64,000 nucleotides of DNA from Undaria pinnatifida (GCA_012845835.1 JABAKD010000027.1:11378649-11442648); one strand, 5' to 3'. Positions 45,863 through 57,390 are shown, counted from the stretch's first letter. Numbers and translations: made by a program. The notes: generated by a model not told the origin, from the sequence alone.

Positions 45863-46263
45863 TAGTCTATCGTCGAAATAAACTGCGGCAAAGAATGAAG
45901 TGAGTACCCCCCCACACACTTATCCATTCGTTCACGCTGCTGTATGCCGTATAAACTTCTACGTAATTCCAAGTTCTGTCACTTTGCTAGACAGGCGAAG
46001 TTTCCGTCTGAAAAGGTGCGACCATATCGATTATTTATCTCTGACGACCCCTAAACGGTTACGAGCGTCGACGGACCCTCTAATGTTGGAGCCACTCCAA
46101 ACACTGGCCGCATGTAATCGGCACAGAGTGGTGAAACCAACCACGCAAAAGAAACGGTTGGCACTTTGCCACCAGAATAAGGTTTACGTCGTGTGATTTG
46201 AGTACTCGGCCAATGTCACGCGCTTGCTAATCGGGTTGATAGGGCCAACTTGTTATCGTACGG

Positions 46264-46522
46264 CCTTGGAATGGCGGTATTTTCCCCCCTCCAATTTGCA
46301 GTTGGCCGATTTAGTTTTGATATGATGGTGGGCGTTTTGTATTCAGAACAAGAGACGGAGAGACACACGCCTCCCGTCCTAGCGGTCATCAGTTATTCTG
46401 AGGGAATAATACAATCTGCTTCTCTTCCGCTTCTAAGCTACAAAGTGGGTAATGATGAGGACATGCTTGTATATCCGATCTTCAGGGACACTGTGTGTGT
46501 TTCACCCCAGCTTCTTAGTAAA
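46264..46522 (+). repeat. Candidate 5' LTR
   Basis: Pairs with 56443-56696 in the same orientation (CCTTGGAATGGC at the left, GAGACGGAGAGACA inside, TTCACCCCAnCTTCT at the right). Identity is about three quarters by eye. It is followed at once by TGGCGTCGTTCGCC, which could be a primer-binding site beginning with the usual TGG. Exact LTR ends were not established. Confidence 0.55.
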
Positions 46523-48425
46523 TGGCGTCGTTCGCCTATGGGCTAGGACTAGTTGGGTATCTCCCATCTATGAATGCTCCAGTTGGGTTTTGTTCTTAGA
46601 AAACGCTTGTTGTTCCCTCGGATCTGCCCTTGCTTTGCTCGGATGGCAACTCAACAGGGTGGGTTCTCTTCCCCTTCCAGCGGCGATCACTACGACAGTG
46701 AGACAGCAGGTGGCTCCTTGTAGTCAGGAACATGCACGGCACCTTTGGGCTCTTCGCAGAAGACATTTCATCTCGGAGCATTTCTCCTCGAGATTCGAGA
46801 CGGCCTTTACTCAGCGCTCAGCAAGAAGATGCTTCATCTCGGTGCTTCGCTCCTCGATTTGCAAGATGGCCTTAGGCTTCAGTTCCAGCTAGAAGACGTC
46901 TCTTCTACACGACGAATGATCCTCCTCGTCGCGTCTCAAGAAAGCTGGTATGCCCCAAATCTCCGCCAGCATAATTCTCAGGAACACTGCTACTTTCTGC
47001 ATCTCCGGATATGCCCGGGAGCCAGACCGCTTTTGGCGGAGACCGCTTTTGGCGGAGACTGCCTTGGGCTACCAGCAGTTCAACCCGAGCTCTGCTCTGG
47101 CATAAATAACCCTTCAGGACTAGATTTTAACGAAGAACCCGATCCATCGAGGATTCCAGAGGATCTTCTGCAAGTCCGCACTCGAGTACAGGTCGACCGT
47201 TGTGGGGACCGTCTTGGGCTACCATCGCTAGGTCAAGATAGGCTATGGTCACCTGGGCTCTCAGAGCTCGTACCAGGGTGCCTCCACTCTGTCCTGCCCT
47301 TCATCCGAAAAGCAAGCGAATTTTGATGGAGAGTTGTTTTTGTCGTCGCGTTTAGTTTTTCTCAGTTCATTCAGGTAAAGAGCACATTATACAGCATGTA
47401 TACCTGCTCTACGAAAGAGCTTCAAGCAGGATGGCTCTCTTCTTATTCCAGCAGAAAAGGGTATTCTTTGATACCCTGTATACCTACAGCATAAGCCCGC
47501 TCTTATGCACATGCTCGAGGAATCCTCTGGTGTGAAGACATACCTGCATTCTAGTTGGAATGTAAAATCCTGCCAATCACACAGCACTCAGAACGCCCCC
47601 CTCCCCGCTGTCCAAGCGATTCTACTGCTGCGCTAACACCCGCCGTTTCAAAGGCCTTGTTCCGGGTGTATCCCCGCTGCTGTTCACGAGCCCCTTGCAC
47701 GCATGACGAAAGCATATTGTCAGGGTTCAATCTCTCAAGCCTCCGCCTTGAATACTAATCAATGCTAAAATTACGCCGGCTATATCTTCTTCGTGCTACA
47801 GCATTATTGTTGTTCAGCATACCCTTACCGTACTGTTACTAGTGGTATGTGCTTCGAGTGTAGTGGGGGTGCTGTCTTCTTACAGTGCGGCTTGGGTAGA
47901 TACAACTTGATTTTTGCCGCCCATGCACTGTCATTGGTATACAAGATGTCTGTATCATGCTGTCACCTTGGACGTCAAATATTACTACTAGTCGTAGTAT
48001 AGGCATCCCCATTTATAGTGGGAATGCTGTCCCAATACCGTGCGTTTTAGGGTAAATACGACCCTGTTTCGTTGATCACACACTGTTGTTGGTGTATGTG
48101 CGGCCCTTTACAGTGCTCTCGGGGTAAATACGGTTAATTTACTGCTCATGTCTTGGTGTTGGTGTTTTTTCGGCCCTTTACAGTGCTTCCCTTTTTGTTG
48201 CCGTTTTACTGCCATTGGTGTTCGTGCAGCCCCCCACACTGCGGTTAGGGTAGATTCTGCCCGTTATAATGCGGTTGGTGTGAACATTGGATTCCCGTTT
48301 GCTGCGGCTAGTGTGAGCGCTGACCATACATCCTACCGTTGGTTTGGAAGCTGTCGTTATATGGGGCGGTGGGAGAGGATGCTGCCCTTTATACTGCTGT
48401 TTGACGTGGGCGAGACCCTCTATCT
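46523..48425 (+). repeat. Retroelement leader with two sets of degenerate tandem repeats
   Basis: At 46759-46890 a unit of about 67 bases is repeated (AAGACATTTCATCTCGG and AAGATGCTTCATCTCGG), giving peptides KTFHLGAFLLEIRDGL and KKMLHLGASLLDLQDGL. At 47860-48330 units of about 85 bases contain TTACAGTGC and GGGTAnATACnnnC words. A GCTTTTGGCGGAGAC duplication lies near 47032. No gene is recognised. Confidence 0.45.
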
Positions 48426-48925
48426 AGCTGTTTGTTGAAACACGGATTTCATATGTTCCTCTAGCAGGGACCACCGCAACAATACGTCTGCCTCCATACT
48501 TCTTTGACCCGTCGTGTTTCCCGTTTCCTCTTCCGGACCCTCTCCCCCTTCGCTGGACCTCTCCCCAAGTGGTTTCCTCGGAGGACGAACATGGGCCCAA
48601 GCGCAGGCTCCGGTCTTCTGTGTGCACTGGCTGGGCTGGCCATGACTTGTCACGCTCGAGCCCACCCGACCCGGATCAGCGAGTCTCTTCTAAGAAGGAC
48701 ACTGCAGACGGAGGTGAATCTCACCAGAGCCCGCCCGAGGGCTCATCCTTCTGCACCCCGAACCCGGACCATAGGGACCCTACCGCAACGGCTGAAGGTG
48801 GTGGACCTTCGGGAGGCTCCCTCGAACCTCCGTTTCCTCAAGCCAGTTGGGGGAGAAGCCACGACGGAAGCGGTGCTGCCCCGTTGTGACTCGGAGTAAC
48901 ATTTGCGGGAGCTCGGTCCAGGCTC

Positions 48926-49891
48926 GTGGACGCGCCCTCGCTGGGCCTCGTTATGCTCGACTGCGCGTCTGCCGCGGAACTCATCCACAGCCGGGATATT
49001 CGTGGCGGCTTACCGAGTTCGACAGCACATGTGAAGAGGACCCAGCGAGCGATGGAAGCCGCGACTGCGACAACGCTCCAGCGAGCATGGCGCCTCCAGC
49101 AGGCTCAGCGAGACATCACGGCGGCAGAGGGCGCGGAGAGGAGACAAGTTGCGGCGGCAGCGACGGCAGGGGAAGCTCTTCTCCACAGCACCTAGGCAGT
49201 CGCGAGAGGATCTTCCGCGCCCCCCCCCCAACTCCGACACGCCAGCAGGACGGTATCTTGTATCGGAACGACTAGGGAACTCTGCTTTCTTTATAGAAAA
49301 TATCCTGTATATGTTCGCTGAGAATAGAGAAGAGATCGAGACTGACTTGGGGTAAGCGGTCGTGACCACTGCATCGTCTCCCCTCACGTCAGCCAGGTAA
49401 ACGTCCTCACGCCAAGCAAAATCTCTTTCGGTGGGTATGGCATGGTCCCACATGATTAACAGTAAATGACAAGGCCAGAAGATGGCCGCCCCGATCCTGG
49501 CCCTCGTGAAAGCTCCTTGAAAGGCCCATGATGACGCCCAACACATCAACGTACCACGGCCGAAGCCGAAGGATGCTCAGTTGGACCTGCCTCCAAACGA
49601 ACGAGAGCCGAGACCGGAGGCAAGACCACCACCGCGGCAATGGTGGTTCGAACGAAGGAAGTGGAGGAAGCAGCGGAAAGGGTAGTGGTGGCGGCAGCCA
49701 CGGTGGGGGTAGCAGCTTCCACCATCGCCGCGGTGGAGGTGGCGGGAAAAATGGTGGCGGCTGCAGCCACTGCAGGGCTAGCAGCTCCCACCACCGCCGT
49801 TCAAGAGGCGGCGGAAATGAAGGCGGCGGCGACACGTCAGGGTCTGGGACAGGTGGTCGAGCACCCGAATGCCTTCAGGGCGGTGGGTTGA
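48926..49891 (+). pseudogene. gag N-terminal-like Ala-rich segments (broken)
   Basis: Two separate frames (48926-49195 and 49546-49891) encode Ala-rich, probably helical sequence such as MEAATATTLQRAWRLQQAQR and KEVEEAAERVVVAAATVGVA. They are separated by a stop and frame change. Position after the leader and before the capsid-like frame suggests remnants of a gag coiled region. Composition bias limits certainty. Confidence 0.3.
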
Positions 49892-50473
49892 GGAGACCCA
49901 ACTAAGTGAATAGTGGCCGCAGTTCGGGGGTCGGTCAAGATTTACGCAGGGACGGCGTAAGAGGCTGACCCCAAAACATCTGATCAACCTCCTGCAGGTC
50001 GACGGCGGACTCGAGCGCCGACCAAGGCGAGGTCAACGCCGTGGCGGGAAAAGAGCAAGTGACTATTTCCCTGATAGACATTGCTTCCTCCACCTAATGC
50101 GTGGGGAAAGTGACTACGACAGATGATCGTGCTAAACGCCTTTGTCCCGATTTGACCCGCGCGCGTATCTCGGCTATTACCACTGTCTCTGCCACAGCCA
50201 AAGCCACGCTTGACGACCGGTCCAGCGCGCCTATGTCAAGATTGATCGCAAAGGCGTAACTCGCATGTCTGTGGTGCTGTACCCCGCGTCTTCAAACAAG
50301 TCAGACGGCGCGCAACAACTCAGTGAAAGTGCTCGGTTAAATCCGCAGTGTCGGATATTCTTATGCGCTATGACAACCGTTGTACAGAGGGCCTACAATC
50401 ACCCACGTAGGTACCCGGTTGGGACACTCCACTTCAAAAGGCGTTCACATGTGCTATAACACCTGACAAGCCC

Positions 50474-51001
50474 ATGACCACCCACATGACGACCTTCATC
50501 GATGAATTGTTTGGACAGGTGTCACAGGTCATGGAGGAGGGAGTATCTGGTCCTGAGGCCTTCACCCTCCTGTTGCGCTTGCTGGTGACACACTTTGACC
50601 GGTTAGAAACGGAATAGCGGTTCACTAAGTTGCATAATTTTAGATTGTGTAACGACGCGCCCTTCTCCGATTCCAGTCGCGAGTTTCGCGGGCCAGTATC
50701 GGACGTTACGGGGAGATAGCGCGTTTTGACTCCAGGGCCAGACGTGGTGTTGAATTGGATTCGGATGGCGACGAGCAAGAACTTTCTCACTTTCTTGCCT
50801 ACGTTTTATCCTGGTTCGAAAGCAACGGACCCGAGGCCATACCTCCCGTTGGATGCCATGTCGAGGGATATTAGCGAATTGGCTCATAAACGACGCATAA
50901 ATGCTGTCGACGGCGAAAACCTTTTTTTCCGCCTGTTTCTTAAATCGGACGGGCCCCAGCTTGCAGGTCATGTGGCCGGCCAGGGCCGGGTTCCGTCCTA
51001 G
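50474..51001 (+). pseudogene. gag capsid-like frame with two in-frame stops
   Basis: One frame runs from ATG 50474 to 51001, interrupted only by TAG at 50615 and TAG at 50717. It includes MTTFIDELFGQVSQVMEEG, LLLRLLVTHFDRLETE, then FLTFLPTFYPGS and RRINAVDGENLFFRLFLKSD. An all-helical first half followed by charged segments fits a retroelement capsid. The family assignment rests on position and the RNase H downstream. Confidence 0.4.
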
Positions 51002-51016
51002 GTTCTTCCGTGGCAG

Positions 51017-51990
51017 ATGGGATCGAGCCATAATCCTATTGGCATGCCCATCCATGATCCCACTGACCCTGGGCTTGACCATACATCAAACTGGTGGCCC
51101 CTAGAAGATCATCATTATGCAGAGGGTTTCGCTTTTAGTGTCTGGTTTAACATCGACGACCCTCGCTTCTGGAGTGGACTTCTTCACCCTCCGCCCGCGT
51201 TGTTGCCCTTTGAGAAAATCACGGGCTTTACCTCAACTGCCACGAAGACCAGCACTCCGTCAAACATTGAAGACATTCATTCTTATATGCGAGCGGCTGC
51301 GTGAACCCCGAACTTGGCCAATATTTCGATGATGATGCGTACCGACGTTGGCAAGAACGCACGGCCAGCTACAGCCGCGACGACGGACGTTTTTGCCCGA
51401 CCCACTACAAAAAAAAACAATTTCATCATCATTTAGGTCAATCGAGGGTTTAACCAGGAGCAGGACCAGGTAAACGTTCGTAACGGTAGCACATATATGT
51501 CGAATCATCATGGTGGTGTCCCGCACTCTCCTTCCCCTTCTGCCCCCGCTCCTTCCTCTGGAATGCGGTCTGGAGCCACTCACAACCCGGGCACAAATCC
51601 AAACGCGCGCCGGCCTGGTGAATTCCGCATGTACAATTGACAGCTCGACGACGGCACGGCACACTCGGCCCGCCCGCTGATGGCACTGTCGGCGACACCC
51701 CATTCTGTTTCACACCATTTTCGTGTACCTTGCCATTTTCGAGTACCTTTGCCTTCTTAAGCCAACGTGTTCATCCCCCCCCACTCTCTGACCATATGGT
51801 GGCGGTCGGGTTGAGGTGTGGAAAGGCCAACCCTAACCCACATCTTCCTGGCCACGATGTGGTGGTCGGTTTGAGGTGTGGGAAAACAGAAAAAACACCG
51901 AGGTATTTTGCGAGGTTCGATCCGGTGTTTCCACGCGATGGCAGCGGGCGCTCTGTCCTTTTTTCCATCAAGGAGGACTCGACTAGATGA
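51017..51990 (+). pseudogene. Retroelement frames of unknown function
   Basis: Frame 51017-51304 (SNWWPLEDHHYAEGFAFSVW, FNIDDPRFWSG) and frame 51637-51990. The second has a duplicated 18-residue unit (HMVAVGLRCGKANPNP and HDVVVGLRCGKTEKTP) and ends GSGRSVLFSIKEDSTR. Both lie inside the element and in its direction. No domain is recognised. Confidence 0.3.
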
Positions 51991-52229
51991 GCTACCGTGT
52001 CTCCCTTCCTCAAGAGGTCTAACGGAAACGAGCCTTCTCGAGTGGAAATGATGTCGCCGCCTCCCGAGCCCCGCTCCTGAAGACGCCCACGGGGTCTGTG
52101 GGCCCTGCTTCGTCTTATAAACGCCAACCCACGTGTATCAGGCTATGTTTGCTCCAGTGGTACAAGGCGAAGATCTGTCACTGTGCGACGGGCCATTGGT
52201 GACGCCATGGCCTCCAACCAGATCGGCTG

Positions 52230-52960
52230 GACGCTTTTCCCGAAATACATTTCGGAGTCATAGCATCTCTCGACAAGAAGAAGCAACTCAGAGCCTCCGG
52301 CCCCTTCGGGAGCAGTTAGAGCATAATTTCGTGTGGTTTACGCCAAAGAGTGAAGAGGCCAGGGGTCGAGAAACCGTGGGGTTCTGAGTCGCGTCATGTT
52401 TCCGAGGCCTGATGTGCCAAGAGGGAGACGACTTCAAGCCCAACGTGCAGAGGACTGGTGTTCCCAGACAAGGACGTTACAGACCAAAAAGCCCAACGGG
52501 TCTTCCGACGGGTTGGCACCGTCGGTTTTCGGCCTTTTTTCAGGCTCAATTAGAGCGGTTCCTTTCGATTGTAAGCAAACGGGCGAAGAGGACCCGCGGC
52601 AAGAAACAGCGGGTTCAGATTTGCATCATGCTCCCGAGGCCTTGTGGTCCCGCATGGGGGCACTACAGGCCTAACGTGCCGAGGACTGGAGATCCAGGAC
52701 GGGGACATTCCAGGCCCAAAAGCCCAACACGGCCTCCAATGGTTGGCATCGTCATTAATTTACTATTTTTCGGGCGCAATTAGAGCAGGTTCTACCGATT
52801 TTTTGCCAACGAGCAAAGAGGACCCGAAGCGAGTGACCGTGGGTTCGGATTCACATTATGCTCCCGAGGCCTGTGCTCCCGCAAGAGGTCACTAACGGTC
52901 CAAAGTACCGACAACTGATATTCCAAAGGGGTCATTGCAGACACTAATTCTCAATACGGC
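52230..52960 (+). repeat. 230-base tandem repeat inside the retroelement
   Basis: Units begin near 52381, 52613 and 52843 (GTTCnGATT), with a partial unit before them. Shared words are CCGAGGCCTnnTG, AACGTGCnGAGGACTGG, GGCnCAATTAGAGC and GCnAAGAGGACCCG. The periods are 232 and 230 bases. The copies are diverged, so the duplication is old. Confidence 0.75.
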
Positions 52961-52999
52961 TTTAGATGGATTACCACCGTTGGTGTTTGACCATGATCT

Positions 53000-53490
53000 T
53001 GAATACTCCACAAAGTATTGTTGTTCCTGCATCCCCATCCTATTTTTCGCAGTGGTTTTCTTTGTCGTTTGTCATGGACGACGTGTCAAATTCTTACCAA
53101 TCTCGCACGATATGATGGTCGAAGATACCAGTTTTTAAAACGATCATAAAGCAGTGGCGCTCATCATGTCGTCGCCTGACCTAACCACACATGAACGCAT
53201 TAACAAATGCGTACGCAACTTTGACTCCGCTGTTTATCACAAGGAGAAGCAAACTGCCGTGTTTTCTGGCACGTACGTCAAGTTCACGCAACAGCCAGCA
53301 ACCAAAAAACACCTTTTAAGTACTGGCAACAAGATGTTGGCTGAAGCCAGCCCTTTGGACCCAGTGTGGGACATTGATCTCCGGGAGGATGTTCCCAGGA
53401 CCAACGACCCATGTCAGTGGGTAGTGGAAAATTTGCACGGTGAGGCACATTCTGCCGGTTGCGAAGGAATTTGCAAACGTGACACCGGGT
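53000..53490 (+). pseudogene. NADAR-like domain remnant in the retroelement
   Basis: In one frame, DMMVEDTSF, a TAA at 53136, then NDHKAVALIMSSPDLTTHER, CVRNFDSAVYHKEK, YVKFTQQPATKKHLLSTGNK, EASPLDPVWDIDL and DPCQWVVENLHGEA. These match the order of NADAR (YbiA-like) family blocks: a Met/Glu helix, KF(T/S)QN, LL-x-TG, EASP-x-D-x-(I/V)W, DP-x-x-W-x-x-x-NLLG. In known members the domain hydrolyses N-glycosidic bonds of riboflavin intermediates or ADP-ribosyl-type substrates. Here a stop at 53136 and substitutions in the EASP-to-NLLG region (WDIDL, NLHGEA) mean it is inactive. Confidence 0.6.
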
Positions 53491-53632
53491 TGGCACATAC
53501 GACTTCCGCTAGTCGGTTCCACAGTCGCACCGCGAATGCAGGATCCCAAGATTTATCGCCAGCGCCGCGGCCGGGTCGCTAACGGCGGCCAGCGCTCGCA
53601 AACGTCCTCCTTCGGAGTTTTCGACACATTTC

Positions 53633-54418
53633 ATGACGCTCCGCCCGACCGAAAGCTGTGAAGGTGTGGAGATATTTTCTGACGTCAGTCTTGGCCTTGC
53701 GCTGTCAGAACATGGCCCCGGTCTGATCGGGGGTGCTCGGACGCTGGACGACGTTTCGCTCACAACCAAAATCGCTGTAGATAGCGGAGAGGAGACGACC
53801 TTTAACTGCTCACGTCCTTTCCAAATGTGCCGCAACCCTAAAATCGACGGGTTCACCACCTCAATTGAACAGGAGTAGGCGGACGGCTCCACAAAACCGA
53901 TCGTGTATATCAGCCGTTCAATGCTAGTCTCGGAGAGCCATTAGACTCCTCTTGATTTGGAGGCTGGCAGCATTGTTTGGGCTCTCAAGCGCTTCTGAGA
54001 TTACCGTTGGGGAACAAAATCCCGCTTATTCTCCGACCACAAGGCAGTGGAGAGCATTGTCAAGGTGAGGGTCCACAATGACCTAGTCCAGTGGTGGGTT
54101 GAGTGCCTCGCCGCGTCCGATTACCCACTCGAATATGGCAAATTCAGCGCCTGCGACAACGCATTTTTCGAGCCCGTCTTGCCAGAGCTTGCCACGGAAC
54201 ACGACCGCAGTGGGTTGACAAGCCGCAACCCCGTTGAGGATAACGGTATCTACCTCATACCGGCCAATAACAGGGGTCAAATTAGGGGGGCTCGTGCCCC
54301 GCACGGAAGTCACTGCCTTGGATGCCGCACTGAAAATGCTGCCTTGGGTTCGGTCCTCCTCACCTTCACCAATTATCACGTTTTTCGCACAAACGGGCCA
54401 CATATGTGTAAGGATTAA
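53633..54418 (+). pseudogene. Ty3/gypsy RNase H region with three in-frame stops
   Basis: A single frame is broken only by TAG 53876, TAG 53942 and TGA 53996. Before the first stop lies TTKIAVDSGEETTF, whose DSG could be a retropepsin or an RT-adjacent motif. After it come DGSTKPIVYISRS, TPLDLEAGSIVWALKRF and SRLFSDHKAVESIV. The pattern E-A-x-x-I-V-W-A and SDHKA is the Ty3 RNase H signature (usually TDHKAL). EYGKFSACDNAFFEP matches the G-x-x-N-x-x-AD-x-LSR end in eroded form. The first catalytic Asp region is poorly preserved. Confidence 0.65.
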
Positions 54419-54500
54419 CGGCCTTTCTGCTTCCCCGTGGAGATTCGTCGATTGAATTTCAGCCTCATTTGCCGTCGTCGAAGGCTGTGCCGACCGCGGG

Positions 54501-55040
54501 TTGATTTCTCCGGCCGCTGACACCGTTTTCGCTTCGATTGATGCCGTACCCACCGAGGGAGGCACGGGTCCAATAGAAGCCCTAGCTGCAGCGATTACCG
54601 TCGCACAGCCGACCCTTTATCATGGAGCTACCCAAGAGCTGTCTCCGCCGCGATCACCGGTCCAATCGTGCCCATCGCCGTCGGCGACGCCGCCGTCGGA
54701 CCGCATCTCAACTCGGACGCGCCGACGAGCAGTGATAGCAAACAGTAATGCACCCCCCGATGCAGGTTATGGTTTCGGGCCGGGCGGGTCCCTTCGACCA
54801 TCTGCCCGGCTTGCCAACATCCCGCCGCTAGTCCCACGTCCGCAGTCGACCCCACTGACCGCCGCGACCTCTGCTCCTGCGGCCTCTCCAGTCCCGACGG
54901 TACCAATGCCGACCGACCGTGATCACGCAGAGCCTATTACGACTCTTCTATTACGACTGCCGTCCACTCCTGGCGACACGTCAACTGCATCTACAACGCT
55001 AGACGCCCTTGACAACGTTAATGAACTGCAGTTTGCTTAG
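54501..55040 (+). pseudogene. Pro/Ala-rich linker of the retroelement
   Basis: A 180-codon frame rich in Pro, Ala, Ser and Thr (SPRSPVQSC-like, APAASPVPTVPMPTD). Alternative frames are also open. No integrase motif (HHCC or DDE) was recognised where one would be expected. It may be a deletion scar or a low-complexity linker. Confidence 0.3.
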
Positions 55041-55254
55041 CATGATTTTCGCATGCCGACTGGAAGCGAGAAAACTATGCTGACCCGACCTTCCATGCCG
55101 CTATGCGCTACATCACTATCGGCCGGCCGTCGGCCCGGCCACCCGACGTAGTATGGTGTTCCCTCTTACATGACCGTCCCTCCCGTACACCCGAGACCGG
55201 GCAAAAATGGGTCTCCTGCATGTACAACCGACAACGACATAGCGTTACTCGTCC

Positions 55255-55785
55255 GTGACCCGAGGTGGCGTCTTCACGGTTGTATTCAAGATGCATTTGA
55301 GGGGATGCTCTATACCATCTTGGGAGCTGAAATGGAACTCCCAGTACTTTCGAACCCACAGTTTACGTTATTGGGCCGGCACCCCAGACCAACACCGCCA
55401 AACCAACCGCATTTACCGCCGAATGCGAATTGGTGCGGCACAGCGTCAGCTTTCTCGGACCAACGGCGAACGAATATTGGCGCCCAGCTACTCTCGCTTC
55501 ACGCGCATTGGTTGGATTCGTCGCTTCCGGGACACAGTACTCCATAAGGGAGCCCTTGTTTGGTGCGACGACGATGATGGCTCGTGGTGGCTTGGGAAAG
55601 CCAGTGCGAGTGCGACTGAGGACGGACTACTTCTGGTCCGTGGTTTGGACGACGCGGGGCCGATTAAACTTCCTCTCCCTCCGGCGCGCCACACGACTTC
55701 GAAGGGGGCTGTACAAGGCCCTCGGTCTATTGAGGTCCAGGTCACCAATGCCTTCTCTCGGGGGATCCAACGTAACGTAGATTAA
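55255..55785 (+). pseudogene. Retroelement C-terminal domain, possibly SH3/tudor-like
   Basis: 176 codons ending at a stop at 55785. After a basic stretch (QTNRIYRRMRIGAAQRQLSR) comes IGWIRRFRDTVLHKGALVWC, then GSWWLGKASASATEDGLLLV, then LDDAGPIKLPLPPARHTT. The beta-rich pattern W-W-L-G-K...L-L-V-R-x-L-D-D resembles SH3/tudor-type small barrels that follow integrase in some Ty3 elements. The fold call is inference. It is the least damaged part of the element. Confidence 0.4.
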
Positions 55786-56442
55786 TCTCGAGGCCCGGCC
55801 GGGGTTAGTTGACTTTCAAGCAGCCGCCAACGTCCTCGAAATGTTTTCCTGTTTTTTTTTCCTGTGTTATGAAGTTTGGAGCTCTTCTCCTTACACGTTT
55901 TGTCGTGTCCCTTGCGTTTGGCCTGGGTTTGGGGTGGTTCTTACCATTTGGTTGCTTTTGTGTCGGGCCAGGGTCTGGGTAATCTGGTCGCTATTTGAGT
56001 TCGTTCAATTTTCGAACCCTCCAGCCCCGAGCCGGGGGGGCGACCAGGGTACCCTGTCCATTCATAGCTTGGTACAGGACTGTTTGCTATTTTTTTGTGT
56101 TGCGTTTATTTTACATTTTCAGATAGGCTCTTCTCGCCATTGCGGGGATGTAGCTAGTGTCACCTCCCGTTTCGTGTGTTTCTCTTTCTCCTGTCTCCCC
56201 CGCCGCCATGCCGGTGGCTCGCGGAAGGATTTCGGTTTGGTTTCCCGTGTCAGAGCGCCTACTATTTCCGCAACTGCCTTCTCCGTTGGTTTGCCTCAGA
56301 GGTGTGGGGGTGGACTTTGAGTGGACTTTGAGTGAGTTTGAGGAGCCGTATCTTCGATTCATGTTCTTGTTCGTAGAACCGGGGTTTCTCCGAATTTCCC
56401 ACATTGCTGCATCTTCGGTAGATCAAAGTATTTTTATACATC

Positions 56443-56696
56443 CTTGGAATGGCCGTGGTTGCCCACCTCCAATGGGTAGTTGGCCGTTTTGGTATTGATA
56501 GGACAGGGTTTTGTATTCGGGATAGTCAAGAGACGGAGAGACATGCGCCTCCCGTCCCAGTTGTCACCAATGATTCGGAGGAAACAATACAATGTGATAT
56601 TCTTCCGCTTCTGAGTTATAAAGCGAGTAACAACGAAGACATGCTCGCCTGCTCGCTGTACAGGTATACCCTGTGTCTCACCCCAACTTCTGAATA
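56443..56696 (+). repeat. Candidate 3' LTR
   Basis: Direct-repeat partner of 46264-46522. No clear polypurine tract lies just before it; the nearest G run (GAGCCGGGGGGG) is near 56030, so the true LTR might be longer than the matched part. The right end reads CCCCAACTTCTGAATAAA, which includes an AATAAA. Confidence 0.5.
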
Positions 56697-56734
56697 AACT
56701 CTTGTAAGCTATTAGCGCTAGTCCTGAGCCGAAT

Positions 56735-57390
56735 GTGAGATGGACGCTCGGGTCGGAGAACCAAACGGGAAGAATCGAACAGGTAATTCTTATATTGAAA
56801 CCCGAATGTTACATGTGTGGGACAGAGTTCTCAAGAATTATTCAGCAAACGCGATGGCTTCATTACGTACTACTACGAGTTTTGTCAGACACAGACCACC
56901 TAAGCGCACGGAGATGATGACTTTTCAGCTCCGAAACACGCCGTGTGTGTGCGTTTCACGCGAGAAGGGTTGTCTTTCCCCTCGCTCTCGACGACCTCAT
57001 GCATTAAAAACAACGACATGTCGCAGACGGCCGCTATCATCGTCCTTAACGACAAGGAGTGCGTGTTTTGCGTTAAACGTTTGTTCGGCGAATGCCGCAA
57101 TAGCGACTGCGAGGAGACTGGCAATCCTGTCGTGGTCGTTACCGTGTTTTATCATATCCCGTCGGATTGTGGTGATGCGCGAGGTGTGTGCGAGTGGGCT
57201 GCGGGACGCAGCAGCAGCAATTAGAGAAACTTACGATGCTTCGTGTTGCTTGTTAAGCGGGCGCGGTTTCTTGGGTCTTGTACTGGTGCTGATGTTTTTA
57301 GCTTATTTCCACGCTTGCTGGTTGCCTAGCATGAGGTATGGAAACCCACCATGCTCCAAATTCGGACGCCTTTTTCGGATACGATTTTTT
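56735..57390 (+). other. Overlapping open frames, no confident gene
   Basis: Three frames are open across 56940-57224. One has paired cysteines (ECVFCVKRLFGECRNSDCEE). Another ends in a membrane-like LVLVLMFLAYFHACW near 57280. On the minus strand the same DNA reads IASLLAVAIAAFAEQTF. The signals conflict and no splice support was found. Confidence 0.25.

Larger units (their letters stand above)
46264..56696 (+). mobile_element. Decayed Ty3/gypsy-type LTR retroelement
   Basis: A 10.4 kb unit bounded by diverged direct repeats (46264-46522 and 56443-56696). From left to right it holds a long leader with tandem repeats, an Ala-rich and capsid-like gag region, a tandem-repeat spacer and a NADAR-like domain. 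These are followed by a frame with a DSG motif that runs into RNase H, a Pro-rich linker and a C-terminal domain of possible SH3/tudor type. Reverse transcriptase and integrase cores are not recognisable and may be deleted. Multiple in-frame stops and frame changes show it cannot be active. Confidence 0.6.
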
